Of a stretch of DNA of 64,000 nt, positions 1 to 9,841 are shown in pieces; within the stretch, counting starts at the first letter, position 1; the number at the start of each line of letters is the position of its first letter. The notes below the pieces were generated by a model that had not been told where the DNA came from, did not search any database, and worked only from the letters and a program-made list of their open reading frames with translations. A program made the translations under genes and the position numbers. Source of the DNA: Verrucomicrobiota bacterium (lineage in GTDB: Bacteria > Verrucomicrobiota > Verrucomicrobiia > Chthoniobacterales > UBA10450); the NCBI GenBank assembly GCA_003219175.1, contig QHPU01000050.1, forward strand, positions 1 through 64,000. Reading direction: 5' to 3'.

Positions 1-1
1 C

Positions 2-793
2 TATGTATGGACCAAGTGGAGCGATAACGGAACCATCTCCCATAATATAGCTCCGACAACGAACAAAACCTACACAGCGAATTTCACAACGCAGTATTAC
101 CTAACGATGAGCCATGGAACCGGAGGCACGGTAAGTCCGAGTAGTGGCTGGAAGAACAGTGGAGCGGCTATTTCGATTACTGCAACGCCCACAAACAACA
201 GCTCGGTAAATTACAATTTCAGTCGTTGGACTGGCACCGGCACAGGTTCTTACTCTGGCACGAACAATCCAACTTCCATCGCCATGAGTGGACCTATTAC
301 TGAGAACGCTTCTTTCACCCAGAATAACGTTCAAGTAACGGTGCAAACAAATCCGATTGGTCTTTCATTCTCGGTTGATGGCACTTCGTATACTTCGGCC
401 CAAACCTTTTCGTGGCAGCCCGGTTCAAGCCACACCATTGCCACAACATCCCCACAGGACGGAGGTACAGGCGTTCGCTACGTTTGGACGAGTTGGAGCG
501 GTGGCGGAGCTATTTCGCACAGTGTTGCTGCCAGTACTAACAAGACTTATACAGCGAATTTCGGCACACAATATTACCTGACGATGAGTCACAATACAGG
601 GGGTACGGTGACTCCAGCCAGTGGCTGGAAAGCCAGCGGAGCAACAATTTCGATTAGTGCTACGCCATCCAGTCTTTACCATTTCACCAATTGGACTGGC
701 ACCGGCACGGGCTCTTATTCTGGCACGAACAACCCGGCTTCAATTGCCATGGGCGGACCCATCACCGAGACGGCGACTTTCACGCATAATTAA
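2..793 (+). CDS. C-terminal part of a large repeat-rich surface/extracellular protein (InlB B-repeat-like modules)
   Basis: The frame is already open at the left edge and stops with TAA at 791-793, so only the last ~263 residues are seen. They hold nearly two copies of a 159-residue unit (477-bp period): YVWTKWSDNGTISH at the left edge and YVWTSWSGGGAISH at base 479. Each unit has two ~80-residue modules, one ending TYTANF followed by QYYLTMSH and GTGGTV.P.SGW, the other carrying WTGTGTGSYSGTNNP and SIAM.GPITE. The Gly/Thr/Trp pattern resembles divergent InlB B-repeats of secreted adhesin-like proteins. No sorting domain follows the last module; the protein simply ends FTHN. Export is inferred from the repeat type only, since the N-terminus lies outside the window. 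Confidence 0.8.
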   Translation, partial: YVWTKWSDNGTISHNIAPTTNKTYTANFTTQYYLTMSHGTGGTVSPSSGWKNSGAAISITATPTNNSSVNYNFSRWTGTGTGSYSGTNNPTSIAMSGPITENASFTQNNVQVTVQTNPIGLSFSVDGTSYTSAQTFSWQPGSSHTIATTSPQDGGTGVRYVWTSWSGGGAISHSVAASTNKTYTANFGTQYYLTMSHNTGGTVTPASGWKASGATISISATPSSLYHFTNWTGTGTGSYSGTNNPASIAMGGPITETATFTHN

Positions 794-1002
794 CCTCAAT
801 ACGTGCGGGGTTGGACCAACGGCGTCATGCCGCCAATGAAATACTGGAAGATCGCAGAAACGGCTTGTTTTTGGTTTTTCTCGACATTAATAGGCCCTCG
901 TTTCGCCGCTCTGATTGTAGTTACAAGTTCCCTGTCCTTTTGTGCACGTTCGGCTTTGAATTGCGCCTAGTAAGGCTCACGCTGTCGCAACGTTGCGCGT
1001 AA

Positions 1003-1401
1003 TTAGTCGTCGCTCACCCCAAGCATATACTTGACGGTTTTCGCTCCTACCCGCGCCCTTGCGAAAAAGTGGCGCGAGTGAAGCTGTTCTAGCGTGTACC
1101 GGACTTGATGCGGGCTGAGGAAGGATGCCGCACGTGATTGGTCGGAAGCCAGCTCGGATTGCGCAATCTTCCAAGACTTGTAACCCGCTGCTCGCACTCG
1201 AATGCTCGGCTCGGTAATTCCTTTTGGTATAAACCGTTGTTTGCCGATTACCGAGTTGATGGCGCAGAGAATGGAAAACTCGCGATAGCTGATGCCGGTG
1301 TTGTTGTGCGCTTCCCATAATAGGTATGTCGCTATCCGAACTTTGCATCTTTCCCGTAACGCCTTTCCCGCTGCTGAATAAAAAGGTCTGCTTGTTTCCA
1401 A
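1003..1401 (-). CDS. Hypothetical island protein, probably itself a decaying gene
   Basis: An open frame of about 132 residues opens at a TTG and lies downstream of the integrase remnant on the same strand. It has a plausible globular composition (KVRIATYLLWEAHNN, REFSILCAINSVIG, SPHQVRYTLEQLHSRHFF), and the last block resembles a winged-helix recognition segment. I do not recognise the family. Just upstream in another frame (about 1340-1455) is a protein-like stretch, DAATFLGIKIDSYNG followed by VSRWKQADLF, which would join this frame after one frameshift. The intact gene was therefore probably longer and is now broken, as the neighbouring integrase is. Confidence 0.4.
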   Translation of the reverse strand: METSRPFYSAAGKALRERCKVRIATYLLWEAHNNTGISYREFSILCAINSVIGKQRFIPKGITEPSIRVRAAGYKSWKIAQSELASDQSRAASFLSPHQVRYTLEQLHSRHFFARARVGAKTVKYMLGVSDD

Positions 1402-1558
1402 CGGCTGACGGTGCCGTTGTAGGAATCAATTTTGATGCCCAGGAAAGTTGCCGCGTCATCTAGCGATGATTAGGCGCGTAGGCGCGCTCCCACACCACGA
1501 TAATCGATTCTGCTCTTTTGGATCGCGCTTGCGCGACTTCGTTGCGGACTCAACCCGC

Positions 1559-2682
1559 TTAGGCGGCATTCGCGCGCTGCATCGCCACGACGTTATCCCG
1601 GGTGTTGTCCACCATCAGTCGCGCCATGCGCTGAGAGTGGCTGCGGTTAACATGGCTGTAGGTCTCGAGGATCAGCTTACCGCCGTCTTTATTCCCTTGC
1701 CATTCGGCAATTACTTTCACATCGACACCCTTTCGATTGAGCGCGTGATGAACATCCGCCGAAGGGAATGCTGGCTAAACGGCGGATAACCTAAGCGTCG
1801 GCACGCGCCCGCTAACGCCTTCTTTGCGTCTCCGATTTTAGAAACCCCTTCGTTGTGCGCCTTGCCTTGGCAAAGACGTTCCAAAAGTGGACGCACCTGC
1901 GGGAAGATCGGCACCGCGAATCCGGTCGCTGTTTTCTATCGAAAGGTGATGAGTCGGTCCGACTGAAAATCAATATCAGCGGGTGTGAGTGAACCAGCCT
2001 CAGCTTGTCCGAGTCCAGCCAAGCCAAGGAACTCCAAAAAATCGGCGCTGTCCTGCGCGTCCGCGTTGAAGACCTGGCACGAACGTCTGCGATAATTGAT
2101 CGGAATTGCTGGAATGATGGAGTGACGCGAATCGGCCTGCTAAGCTTGACGCCGCGAAGATGCACAGCAGGTGAGCGTGCAATCACGTTGTCCCGGACTG
2201 CCATCGCAAAAACTTCCTTCGCACAAGCGATGTGGAGATTGCGTGAGACGGGACCGAATGTGTAGCGCGATAGCCACAGGTCTACATCGGACGGCTTGAC
2301 CTTCGCCACTTGGGTTAGCCTTCCGGTCGGCCAATGCTCTTTGATTCGGCGAACAATCAGGTTTTTGCGCTCGACGGTTTTTCGCTTCTGATTCTGGACC
2401 GTTTGCAGATAGCGGTCGCAAAGTTCAGCCAGCGTCAGCTTGCCTTGTGAGCGGTCTGTCCGCCGCTGCTCGTCCCGGAAGTCCGACAACCTGCGTTTGG
2501 CCAATTGCCTTGGCTGTGGTCCGCAGGCTGCGCTTGATCTCCTTGCCGTCAACGCGAATACGGCCATAGTAAACGCCGTTTGAGTACCGGTAGAGACATT
2601 CGCCAGCTTTCTGAAATACGCCTCTTGTGCTCCTTGGCGCTCTCCCGTGCCGAGACATACAGTGGACAAAAGCGGTGCACAA
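1559..2682 (-). pseudogene. Tyrosine recombinase/integrase, frameshifted remnant
   Basis: Reading across frames gives a phage-type tyrosine integrase. The N-terminal arm holds CLYRYSNGVYYGRIRVDGKEI in two adjoining parts (CLYRYSNGVYYGR, IRVDGKEIKRSLRTT). Then come a core-binding domain (LTLAELCDRYLQTVQ), the catalytic start (SADFLEFLGLAGLGQAEA), the HSLRR motif and the final ETYSHV with the tyrosine codon at 1658-1660. The frame is broken by an extra base near 2503, a missing base near 2085, a TAG at 1936-1938 and a missing base near 1742. The last frame ends with TAA at 1559-1561. It starts about 70 bp from the 5' end of tRNA-Ala, so it is probably the relic of an element that used that tRNA. 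It is not expected to be functional. Confidence 0.85.
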
Positions 2683-2726
2683 GAAATTTTTGGCACTGCG
2701 GTGTCAATCGGTTTCCCTCGTAAATC

Positions 2727-2799
2727 GGGGTCTTAGCTCAGTTGGTAGAGCGCCTCAATGGCATTGAGGAGGTCAGGGGTTCGAATCCCCTAGGCTCCA
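2727..2799 (+). tRNA. tRNA-Ala (anticodon GGC)
   Basis: A full cloverleaf can be drawn. The acceptor GGGGTCT (2727-2733) pairs with AGGCTCC (2792-2798) with G-T wobbles. The D stem is GCTC/GAGC, the anticodon stem CCTCA/TGAGG with loop ATGGCAT (anticodon GGC at 2760-2762), and the T stem AGGGG/CCCCT with loop TTCGAAT. The discriminator is A2799; the rest of CCA is not encoded. It reads GCC codons. An integrase remnant lies just 5' of it. Confidence 0.95.
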
Positions 2800-2946
2800 G
2801 TCTACGCTCGCAACAGAGCGGGAAGTAAAACTGTCCCACCGAAGCGGGACACCTTTAGTTTTGGGACGTCAACGCAACCAAGCTACGACTCGGCTTGTAG
2901 AACAGGTGCCTCAGCGGAGTGGAGGGCAAAGGCTCAATGCTGATAA

Positions 2947-4596
2947 TCAACGAACGTCTTCGACGTAACTCGCGATCTGATAATCGGTCACCACACCACT
3001 AATACTGGTACCATTTAGCTTCTTGTCATAGTGGAAGCCGATATCTCCGCCACCGCTAAAACTACGTCCGACTATAGCGCCGAAGATGTCGCGATCGCCG
3101 GCTATGCTGATATCAGCACTCGGTGCATAAAAAGTGGCGTAAACATTCCCAGATGAAGTGATTTCAATTGTCTGAGTAACACCAGCGGCTGGACTAATCC
3201 CGTAAAACTGCATGTGAGCAACCCGGCTGACGGTATAGTCATCGCCCACGCTAGGAATCAATTTACCTTCATCAACGTTCTGGTTATCGAGATCTCCCGC
3301 TTTCACACGCAGGTTCCCGGTAAAGAAAATCTGTGCCGTCACGCCTCGCTCGACAGTGATTTTTCCCGTGATGTCGCCGTGGACCACAATCTTTGCGAAG
3401 GCATAGGGAGTGAGGACATTGCTGGCGTTGCCGTTCTTTATCGTAACGGGTGCCGTCAGTTGTGGGTAAACAAAGCCGGTTGGTGCGTTTGGGTCCGCGC
3501 TTGCGGCTGTAATGTCCGCTCCGCCGTTGGCGGCGGCAAAGCCGGTGGTATCGGGTGCGTTTAGCGGCGGAATTGCGAATGGAACGCTGTTATCTATAGT
3601 TCCGCTAATTTGATAACCCGAATGCGTGACATTGGCGCCGTTTGTGGTCACGTCGCCCCAGATGGGGCCGCCTTCTGCGAAGGTCGAGCTGCCGACAGAC
3701 ACGTCTCCATCATGCGCGTCTGCCAGATTAGTAGGGTTGGATGGGTTCGGCCCATAGTAAGAGGTGACGCCCGCCCCAGGGGTGTCGTTATCTATTACTT
3801 TGGGGCTACTCGGATTTGGATTCGTGGGGCTTGCAGAATTGTAGCTGTCGATCCTACCGGCACTACCGGGACCATCGAATTGATTGGTGACTCGTAAAGC
3901 ACCGCTGAACGCGTAGAACTTCGGGACAGCGATTAACTCAATACGTCGTATAACTTGAGGATTGGCGACGGATGACAAAGTTGGATTGTGCCCATCCCCG
4001 TCGCCATAGGTAGCCTTAAAGTGGTCATACTTAAAATCAATTTTGCGTAGAAGGGTGTCACCTACACCGCGACTCGCGGAGTTCGTCACGAAATTGGGGC
4101 CACCGGCAAAAAGCTGGTCAGACAAGCTAACCCGGGGCAAACCGTAGAGTCTGGCAGTTCCGATCGCGCGAATTCGATAATAAGGAATGACGCTTGGAAT
4201 GGTTCCTGTGTTATCAATGAGTTTGTCGATCGTTACCGTTGTTGAGAGGCTATCCCCCTGTCCGAAGCCGCTGATGGTTTTGGTCCAAGCAGGCCCCGGA
4301 GTCGGAGCGGGGGAAGGCGCCGTCGTCCAGCCATCGGCAGTAAAGGGCAGATTAACAGGATCAAGAGCTTTTCGGACTTCATCAAATCCGGCGTCGCCAC
4401 CTGCCTCCGCCGCGTAGAGAGCCTCCTTCCATCCTTTAAGTTGCTTAGCGGTGACGTTGTAACGCGTCGTACAATTGATCAAAACGTTGGCTCCAATTAA
4501 CGAAATAATGACAATCGTGCAGAGCGCGCAAAGAAGAATGTTTCCGTCATTGCCGCGTTGCGCTTGTATCTTCATTTCGTTGGTTGGACTATCCAT
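2947..4596 (-). CDS. PilX-like pilus/pseudopilus assembly protein with a large C-terminal domain
   Basis: About 549 residues. A single hydrophobic helix near residues 19-40 (LCALCTIVIISLIGA) is followed by LYAAEAGGDAGFDEV, the AEAG signature of PilX-type minor pilins. The remaining ~450 residues contain Gly/Ser/Asn-rich beta-like sequence that ends in a region (DADISIAGDRDIFGAIVG-like) recalling polymer-forming/collagen-binding domains of pilus tip proteins. I chose the ATG at 4594-4596 because it overlaps the stop of the upstream gene (ATGGATAG), which suggests translational coupling; a start at 4686 would overlap by 98 bp. It is the third gene of a pilin operon. The exact role is inferred. 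Confidence 0.65.
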   Translation of the reverse strand: MDSPTNEMKIQAQRGNDGNILLCALCTIVIISLIGANVLINCTTRYNVTAKQLKGWKEALYAAEAGGDAGFDEVRKALDPVNLPFTADGWTTAPSPAPTPGPAWTKTISGFGQGDSLSTTVTIDKLIDNTGTIPSVIPYYRIRAIGTARLYGLPRVSLSDQLFAGGPNFVTNSASRGVGDTLLRKIDFKYDHFKATYGDGDGHNPTLSSVANPQVIRRIELIAVPKFYAFSGALRVTNQFDGPGSAGRIDSYNSASPTNPNPSSPKVIDNDTPGAGVTSYYGPNPSNPTNLADAHDGDVSVGSSTFAEGGPIWGDVTTNGANVTHSGYQISGTIDNSVPFAIPPLNAPDTTGFAAANGGADITAASADPNAPTGFVYPQLTAPVTIKNGNASNVLTPYAFAKIVVHGDITGKITVERGVTAQIFFTGNLRVKAGDLDNQNVDEGKLIPSVGDDYTVSRVAHMQFYGISPAAGVTQTIEITSSGNVYATFYAPSADISIAGDRDIFGAIVGRSFSGGGDIGFHYDKKLNGTSISGVVTDYQIASYVEDVR

Positions 4597-5440
4597 CGCC
4601 TCTACGCCTGTTGCGAAGATAGGAGAGAGAAAAGACCGTAGTACCGGCGCGTTCATCATTGTAAAAACCCGGATTCCCTTTGGCAAAAATCGGCAAAAAG
4701 GTGACGGTAGATTGGATAAACTCGGTGTTGAGGAGCTCGATGTTGCTGGTGGCAGGAATCAAATTATCGGCGCTCGCCGCAACGTTAGTAATGGCGCCAT
4801 TTTCCCTTCGTCGAATCGTTTGGTTGACGACTGAGTAAACAACATTGGTAAGTGATCCTATGGTCACGGTGGCGCAGTGGTTGGTCGCAGAGGCTGCGTT
4901 CGACATGATTGCCTGACTGCAATTGCCCAGAACGCAACCAGAAACACTCTGAACGGTTGTTCCGGCCGGGATACCGGTACCAATTATGGATTGACCGACG
5001 TTGCTGGAAGTAAAATGAGTAGAGATCAGTGTCAATCCCGGGCAGCTAATGTTTGCTGAACCCTGGGTTATTGTAACATTATTGACGGTCGTAGCCTGAT
5101 AGTTGGCTACAATCTTGTTCCCAACGAGAGAAAGCGTAGGTGCGGCGCGCGTCGGCTGATTACTGCCATTATCAACCAGGTAGTTTGGCAGGATACAAGT
5201 GACCGTCTGAGGGGATGTGCTCGAAGTGACCATGTAGGCGCGTTTTACATCTCTACTTAAGTAGTCGACGATGCGGACTTGCTGCAAATGCGAGTCAAAG
5301 TAGTCGTCGACCGCATTGAAACTCTTTTGCAGGCAGACCGAAGCAGCCACAATTGCGGCCAGCATGAGTGAGCCAACGGATACGGCGAGCAGCATTTCGA
5401 TCAGGGTGAAGCCCTGCCGTCCGATGTGGCCTGATTTCAT
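4589..5440 (-). CDS. Type IV pilin-like / PilW-type pseudopilin
   Basis: 283 residues with a classical prepilin N-terminus: short basic leader MKSGHIGRQG, then FTLIEMLLAVSVG, with cleavage expected between Gly10 and Phe11 and the conserved glutamate five residues in. The hydrophobic helix runs to about residue 33. The body is rich in Thr/Asn/Ser, with paired cysteines (NISCPG, SGCVLGNCSQ) that could form disulfides. It overlaps the upstream pilin gene by four bases (ATGA) and the downstream gene by eight, so the three are co-translated. It would be processed by a PilD peptidase encoded elsewhere. Confidence 0.75.
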   Translation of the reverse strand: MKSGHIGRQGFTLIEMLLAVSVGSLMLAAIVAASVCLQKSFNAVDDYFDSHLQQVRIVDYLSRDVKRAYMVTSSTSPQTVTCILPNYLVDNGSNQPTRAAPTLSLVGNKIVANYQATTVNNVTITQGSANISCPGLTLISTHFTSSNVGQSIIGTGIPAGTTVQSVSGCVLGNCSQAIMSNAASATNHCATVTIGSLTNVVYSVVNQTIRRRENGAITNVAASADNLIPATSNIELLNTEFIQSTVTFLPIFAKGNPGFYNDERAGTTVFSLSYLRNRRRGDG

Positions 5441-5985
5441 TTTTTAGTTCCTGCGGCAATCAGCGTCTCAGCCTCTTCTTGCTGCTGACGTTGGGCGAAG
5501 CTCGCACTCCAAGTATATTTTACGTTCACCTTCACCAATGTGATACCTGTGAAATCCGGCGCCGAAGACGGGTCCGTGGTGGGAGTAATGGCAGTCCCGG
5601 GCGCGCGTGTGTAAGTGATACTTGGGCTCCCGCTTGGGTAAGCGCTGACCGTTACTTGTTCGGTCACTCGCGCAGCGAGGCCCGACGAATTAGAAGGGAA
5701 AACGAGTGAAACCGGTCTCGGTCCGGAGGGCGAAGGCGTCGGCCGTGCCGAGGTCATGTAGGCTGGCGACATCAAATCTGCGAAAGCGAGATTGCGCAGA
5801 CCTTCAATGCGGTCTTGGACACCATGCACCGCACCAACAGCTTCTTTACTGGCGTCGATGTAACGCAAGCAAACGGCGTTTACCTCGAATATGGCGGCAA
5901 AAAATGCGGTGACAATCGCCGCTGCGACAAGGGTCTCGACCAAGGTAGCGCCGGATTCACGACGGGCGAAACAGGGGAGAGTCAT
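5437..5985 (-). CDS. Minor pilin, PilV/GspI-like
   Basis: 182 residues. The leader MTLPCFARRESG precedes ATLVETLVAAAIVTAFF, a prepilin helix with the usual Glu5 but alanine rather than phenylalanine at +1. The rest is a small globular domain with a Pro/Ser-rich linker (RPTPSPSGPRP). It is the first gene of the operon; an AGAAGG stretch directly abuts the ATG, an unusually short spacing for a ribosome site. Together with the next two genes it looks like a minor-pilin set that primes a type IV pilus or type II secretion pseudopilus. The assembly ATPase and platform proteins are not in the window. Confidence 0.7.
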   Translation of the reverse strand: MTLPCFARRESGATLVETLVAAAIVTAFFAAIFEVNAVCLRYIDASKEAVGAVHGVQDRIEGLRNLAFADLMSPAYMTSARPTPSPSGPRPVSLVFPSNSSGLAARVTEQVTVSAYPSGSPSITYTRAPGTAITPTTDPSSAPDFTGITLVKVNVKYTWSASFAQRQQQEEAETLIAAGTKK

Positions 5986-6019
5986 CCTTCTAGAAATTGC
6001 AGCAGAGTGTGTGCCTTTG

Positions 6020-6065
6020 CCTATAATATATAGGTATTATATAGGTCCGGGCCCAATGGCAGGTG
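6020..6065 (-). promoter_or_regulatory. Probable promoter of the pilin operon
   Basis: About 35-55 bp before the first pilin gene there is a very AT-rich island in GC-rich DNA. On the minus strand it contains a consensus TATAAT (plus-strand 6036-6041) and a tandem repeat of ACCTATATA, 11 bp apart. No good -35 box is visible at 16-18 bp, which may mean an activator is needed or that the repeat itself is bound. Confidence 0.35.
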
Positions 6066-6189
6066 TCTTCAGCGGTTCTTGAAGAAATGCCACGCTGGCG
6101 GCGGTGCACACGCTCGACCTGCCGCGAAGCTCCTGACGGAAATATCAATACGCCCGCGTGACGAGGGGTTGATTTCGTTCGTCGATTGA

Positions 6190-6999
6190 TTATCGCCCAA
6201 ACAACGAGATTCTCGCCTTTTCGGACTCCTCGAGCACGATTCCCTTTTCCAGAAGCAAGGTGCGGCCTGCTTCCAAGGCAATCACTCGAATCTTTGTTTC
6301 CGCCGCGACTGAAATCGTTTCGGGCCCGACAACAGGGACGTCGAAACGCAGGTCTTGATTTGGCTTTGCCACCTTGATTACAACGGCACCGCTACCTGCG
6401 AGTTTGCCAGCTCGATGTATTGTCTCGTTGGTCCCCTCAAATCCTTCAACCGCGAGGACAGTTCCGTTTTTTACAATCACTGTTTGCCCAATATTGAGTG
6501 CTGCGATTTTTTGCGCAATCTCCCAGCCGAAATCAACGTCGGCGTTTTCACGGCGCGAGAGCTTCGGACCTGCAATCAAATCTCTTGTTACAAGAAAATC
6601 TTCCATGAATGTCGTTGCCGGCAGGAGCGTGACTCCGATTTTCTCGAGCTCGTCGGCAATGGCGCGAAAGATTGATTCGGCGTTGCGGCGTTTCAGTTTT
6701 GCAAGTAAAAGCAAAGCACGCCAGTCGGGCTGAAGATCGAACAAATTTCGAGGTGCAATTTGGCCTGCCATGATTGCGCTGCCGATTTTGCTATTGCGCA
6801 AACTGGTTAGCATGCGGCTTAGCTGACCTACCCGCAGCCAACAGATTTCGTCAACCAGTTCGGCTAATGTCGCATCTGTCTCGCCCTCGAACGCAATGGC
6901 GAAAATCTTTTGCACGCCCGCTGTTCGTGCCGCGCGAGCGAGTTCCCGCGGATAAATGCCGTTGCCGGCGATGATGGCGAGTTGAGCGGGCGCGTGCAA
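6190..6999 (-). CDS. lpxI: UDP-2,3-diacylglucosamine pyrophosphatase LpxI
   Basis: 269 residues, full length for the LpxI (DUF1009) family. It begins with the typical LAIIAGNGIYPRELA and carries IMAGQIAPRNLF, ATTFMEDFLVT, GQTVIVKNGTVLAVEGFEGT and VVIKVAKPNQDLRFDVP in the expected order. LpxI cleaves UDP-2,3-diacylglucosamine to lipid X in lipid A synthesis, replacing LpxH in bacteria that lack it. It lies 18 bp after atpC on the same strand and is probably the last gene of the ATP synthase transcript. Together with lpxB and the acyltransferase in this window it shows that the organism makes lipid A. Confidence 0.92.
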   Translation of the reverse strand: MHAPAQLAIIAGNGIYPRELARAARTAGVQKIFAIAFEGETDATLAELVDEICWLRVGQLSRMLTSLRNSKIGSAIMAGQIAPRNLFDLQPDWRALLLLAKLKRRNAESIFRAIADELEKIGVTLLPATTFMEDFLVTRDLIAGPKLSRRENADVDFGWEIAQKIAALNIGQTVIVKNGTVLAVEGFEGTNETIHRAGKLAGSGAVVIKVAKPNQDLRFDVPVVGPETISVAAETKIRVIALEAGRTLLLEKGIVLEESEKARISLFGR

Positions 7000-7017
7000 G
7001 TTCGCGCAAAAAAGGGT

Positions 7018-7425
7018 CTACGAATGGCGCCGACGTTTAACGTGCAATTGTGCGAGCGCTTTCTGCAGTGATGCCTGGATGGCAACAACCTCCTCGGCGC
7101 TGTGATCTTCTTTCATCGCGGCTTGCGCGCGGGCTACCGCGGCCTCGGCTGCCGCAATGTCAATTTTCTCCGTTTGCAGCGCCATATCGGTCAAAATTGA
7201 AACGCCGTCGGATTTAATTTCGACAAACCCTTCGCCAATCGCCATTGCACTTTCGCGGCCGTCTTTCACGATCCGAAGCTCGCCCGGTTTCAATGCCGTT
7301 AACACCGGCACGTGATTTGGATACACACCGAGCTCGCCTTCCGAGCCCGGTAACGTGACCATGTCCACATCTTCGGAATAGATTTTTTCCTCCGGCGTAA
7401 CGATTTCGAGCTTCAGCGTGGCCAT
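7018..7425 (-). CDS. atpC: ATP synthase F1 epsilon subunit
   Basis: 135 residues. It has the N-terminal beta-sandwich (LKLEIVTPEEKIYSEDVDMV, GSEGELGVYPNHVPV, GEGFVEI) followed by a short helical C-terminal part rich in Ala/Glu. Epsilon forms part of the central stalk with gamma and regulates ATP hydrolysis. It follows atpD by 77 bp, the largest gap within the operon. Confidence 0.95.
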   Translation of the reverse strand: MATLKLEIVTPEEKIYSEDVDMVTLPGSEGELGVYPNHVPVLTALKPGELRIVKDGRESAMAIGEGFVEIKSDGVSILTDMALQTEKIDIAAAEAAVARAQAAMKEDHSAEEVVAIQASLQKALAQLHVKRRRHS

Positions 7426-7502
7426 AATTGTTCGTCAAAGCGTTGAAGCAGATTGGCCAAATACTCTCCTGTATCGGTTAAACGCTTCATCGCTTTATCG
7501 CT

Positions 7503-8921
<1,419 letters not shown>

Positions 8922-9824
8922 TTAACCGCCAAGCGCCATTTGGGCAGTCGCGATCTCGAGCAACTCGGTCGTAATTCCGGCCTGGCGCATTTTGTTGTAT
9001 TCAAGAGTCAGATCCTTGATGAACTGGTTTGCATTGTCGGTTGCGTTCTTCATTGCGACCATTCGCGCGCTGTGCTCGGACGCGCGCGCATCGAGGATCA
9101 TTTGGAAAACCTGATATTCGACGTAATACGGCAGCATGATGTCGAGCACTTCGAGCGCGTTCGGCTCGAAAATGTAACCAAGCATTGGATCGACATCTTC
9201 CGTGCGTTGCATCATTCCCAACGGATCGACTGCACCTTCAGTTCGGTCGCCTTTCGGCAAATCGAAACGACTTATCGGTAAGAGCGTCTGGATGACCGGA
9301 CGTTGGTTAATCGTATTGATGAAATGCGTGTAAAGAACTGAGACCTTATCCACGTCCCGGCTGAGAAATTTTTCGAGGCAGAATTTTGCCAGTGGTTTGC
9401 TTTCGACGAAACTCGGAGCATCCTTTAATTCAAAGTCAGCGATTAGCTCTCGCTTTGTCCGAGCGACGAACTGCCGGGCTTTTTTCCCAGTCACGACAAA
9501 CACCGTTTTACTTTGTTCGAAGTTGGCCGCTTCACGAAAAAGATTGGTGTTTAGCGCGCCCGCCAGACCTTTGTCGGTGCTGATAATTAGCAGCAATTCC
9601 TTTTTCACTTCGCGAATGTGAAGGAGTGGATGCAAAGTCGGGTCAGTCCTCTTTTGCAATGAAACGAGCACCCTGTTCATCAACGCGGCATAAGGACGGC
9701 CGGCGAGCGCATGCTGCTGCGCTTTGCGCATCTTCGACGCGGCGACCATCTGCATCGCCTTCGTGATCTGCGACGTATTGCGGATCGATCTGATCCGCCG
9801 CCGTATGTCCTGCGTGTTTGCCAT
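8922..9824 (-). CDS. atpG: ATP synthase F1 gamma subunit
   Basis: 300 residues. The N-terminal coiled coil (DIRRRIRSIRNTSQITKAM, MVAASKMRKAQ) and the C-terminal helix (NKMRQAGITTELLEI) that form the rotor shaft are both clear. The central Rossmann-like region contains LLLIISTDKGLAGALN. It sits between atpA and atpD, 17 bp after atpA. Confidence 0.97.
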   Translation of the reverse strand: MANTQDIRRRIRSIRNTSQITKAMQMVAASKMRKAQQHALAGRPYAALMNRVLVSLQKRTDPTLHPLLHIREVKKELLLIISTDKGLAGALNTNLFREAANFEQSKTVFVVTGKKARQFVARTKRELIADFELKDAPSFVESKPLAKFCLEKFLSRDVDKVSVLYTHFINTINQRPVIQTLLPISRFDLPKGDRTEGAVDPLGMMQRTEDVDPMLGYIFEPNALEVLDIMLPYYVEYQVFQMILDARASEHSARMVAMKNATDNANQFIKDLTLEYNKMRQAGITTELLEIATAQMALGG

Positions 9825-9841
9825 TGGTCGTTAGGCCAAAA

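Noticed and set aside
811-1002. 63-codon plus-strand frame after the surface protein
   Set aside because: Starts without a ribosome site and has no recognisable features; the gap is left as non-coding.
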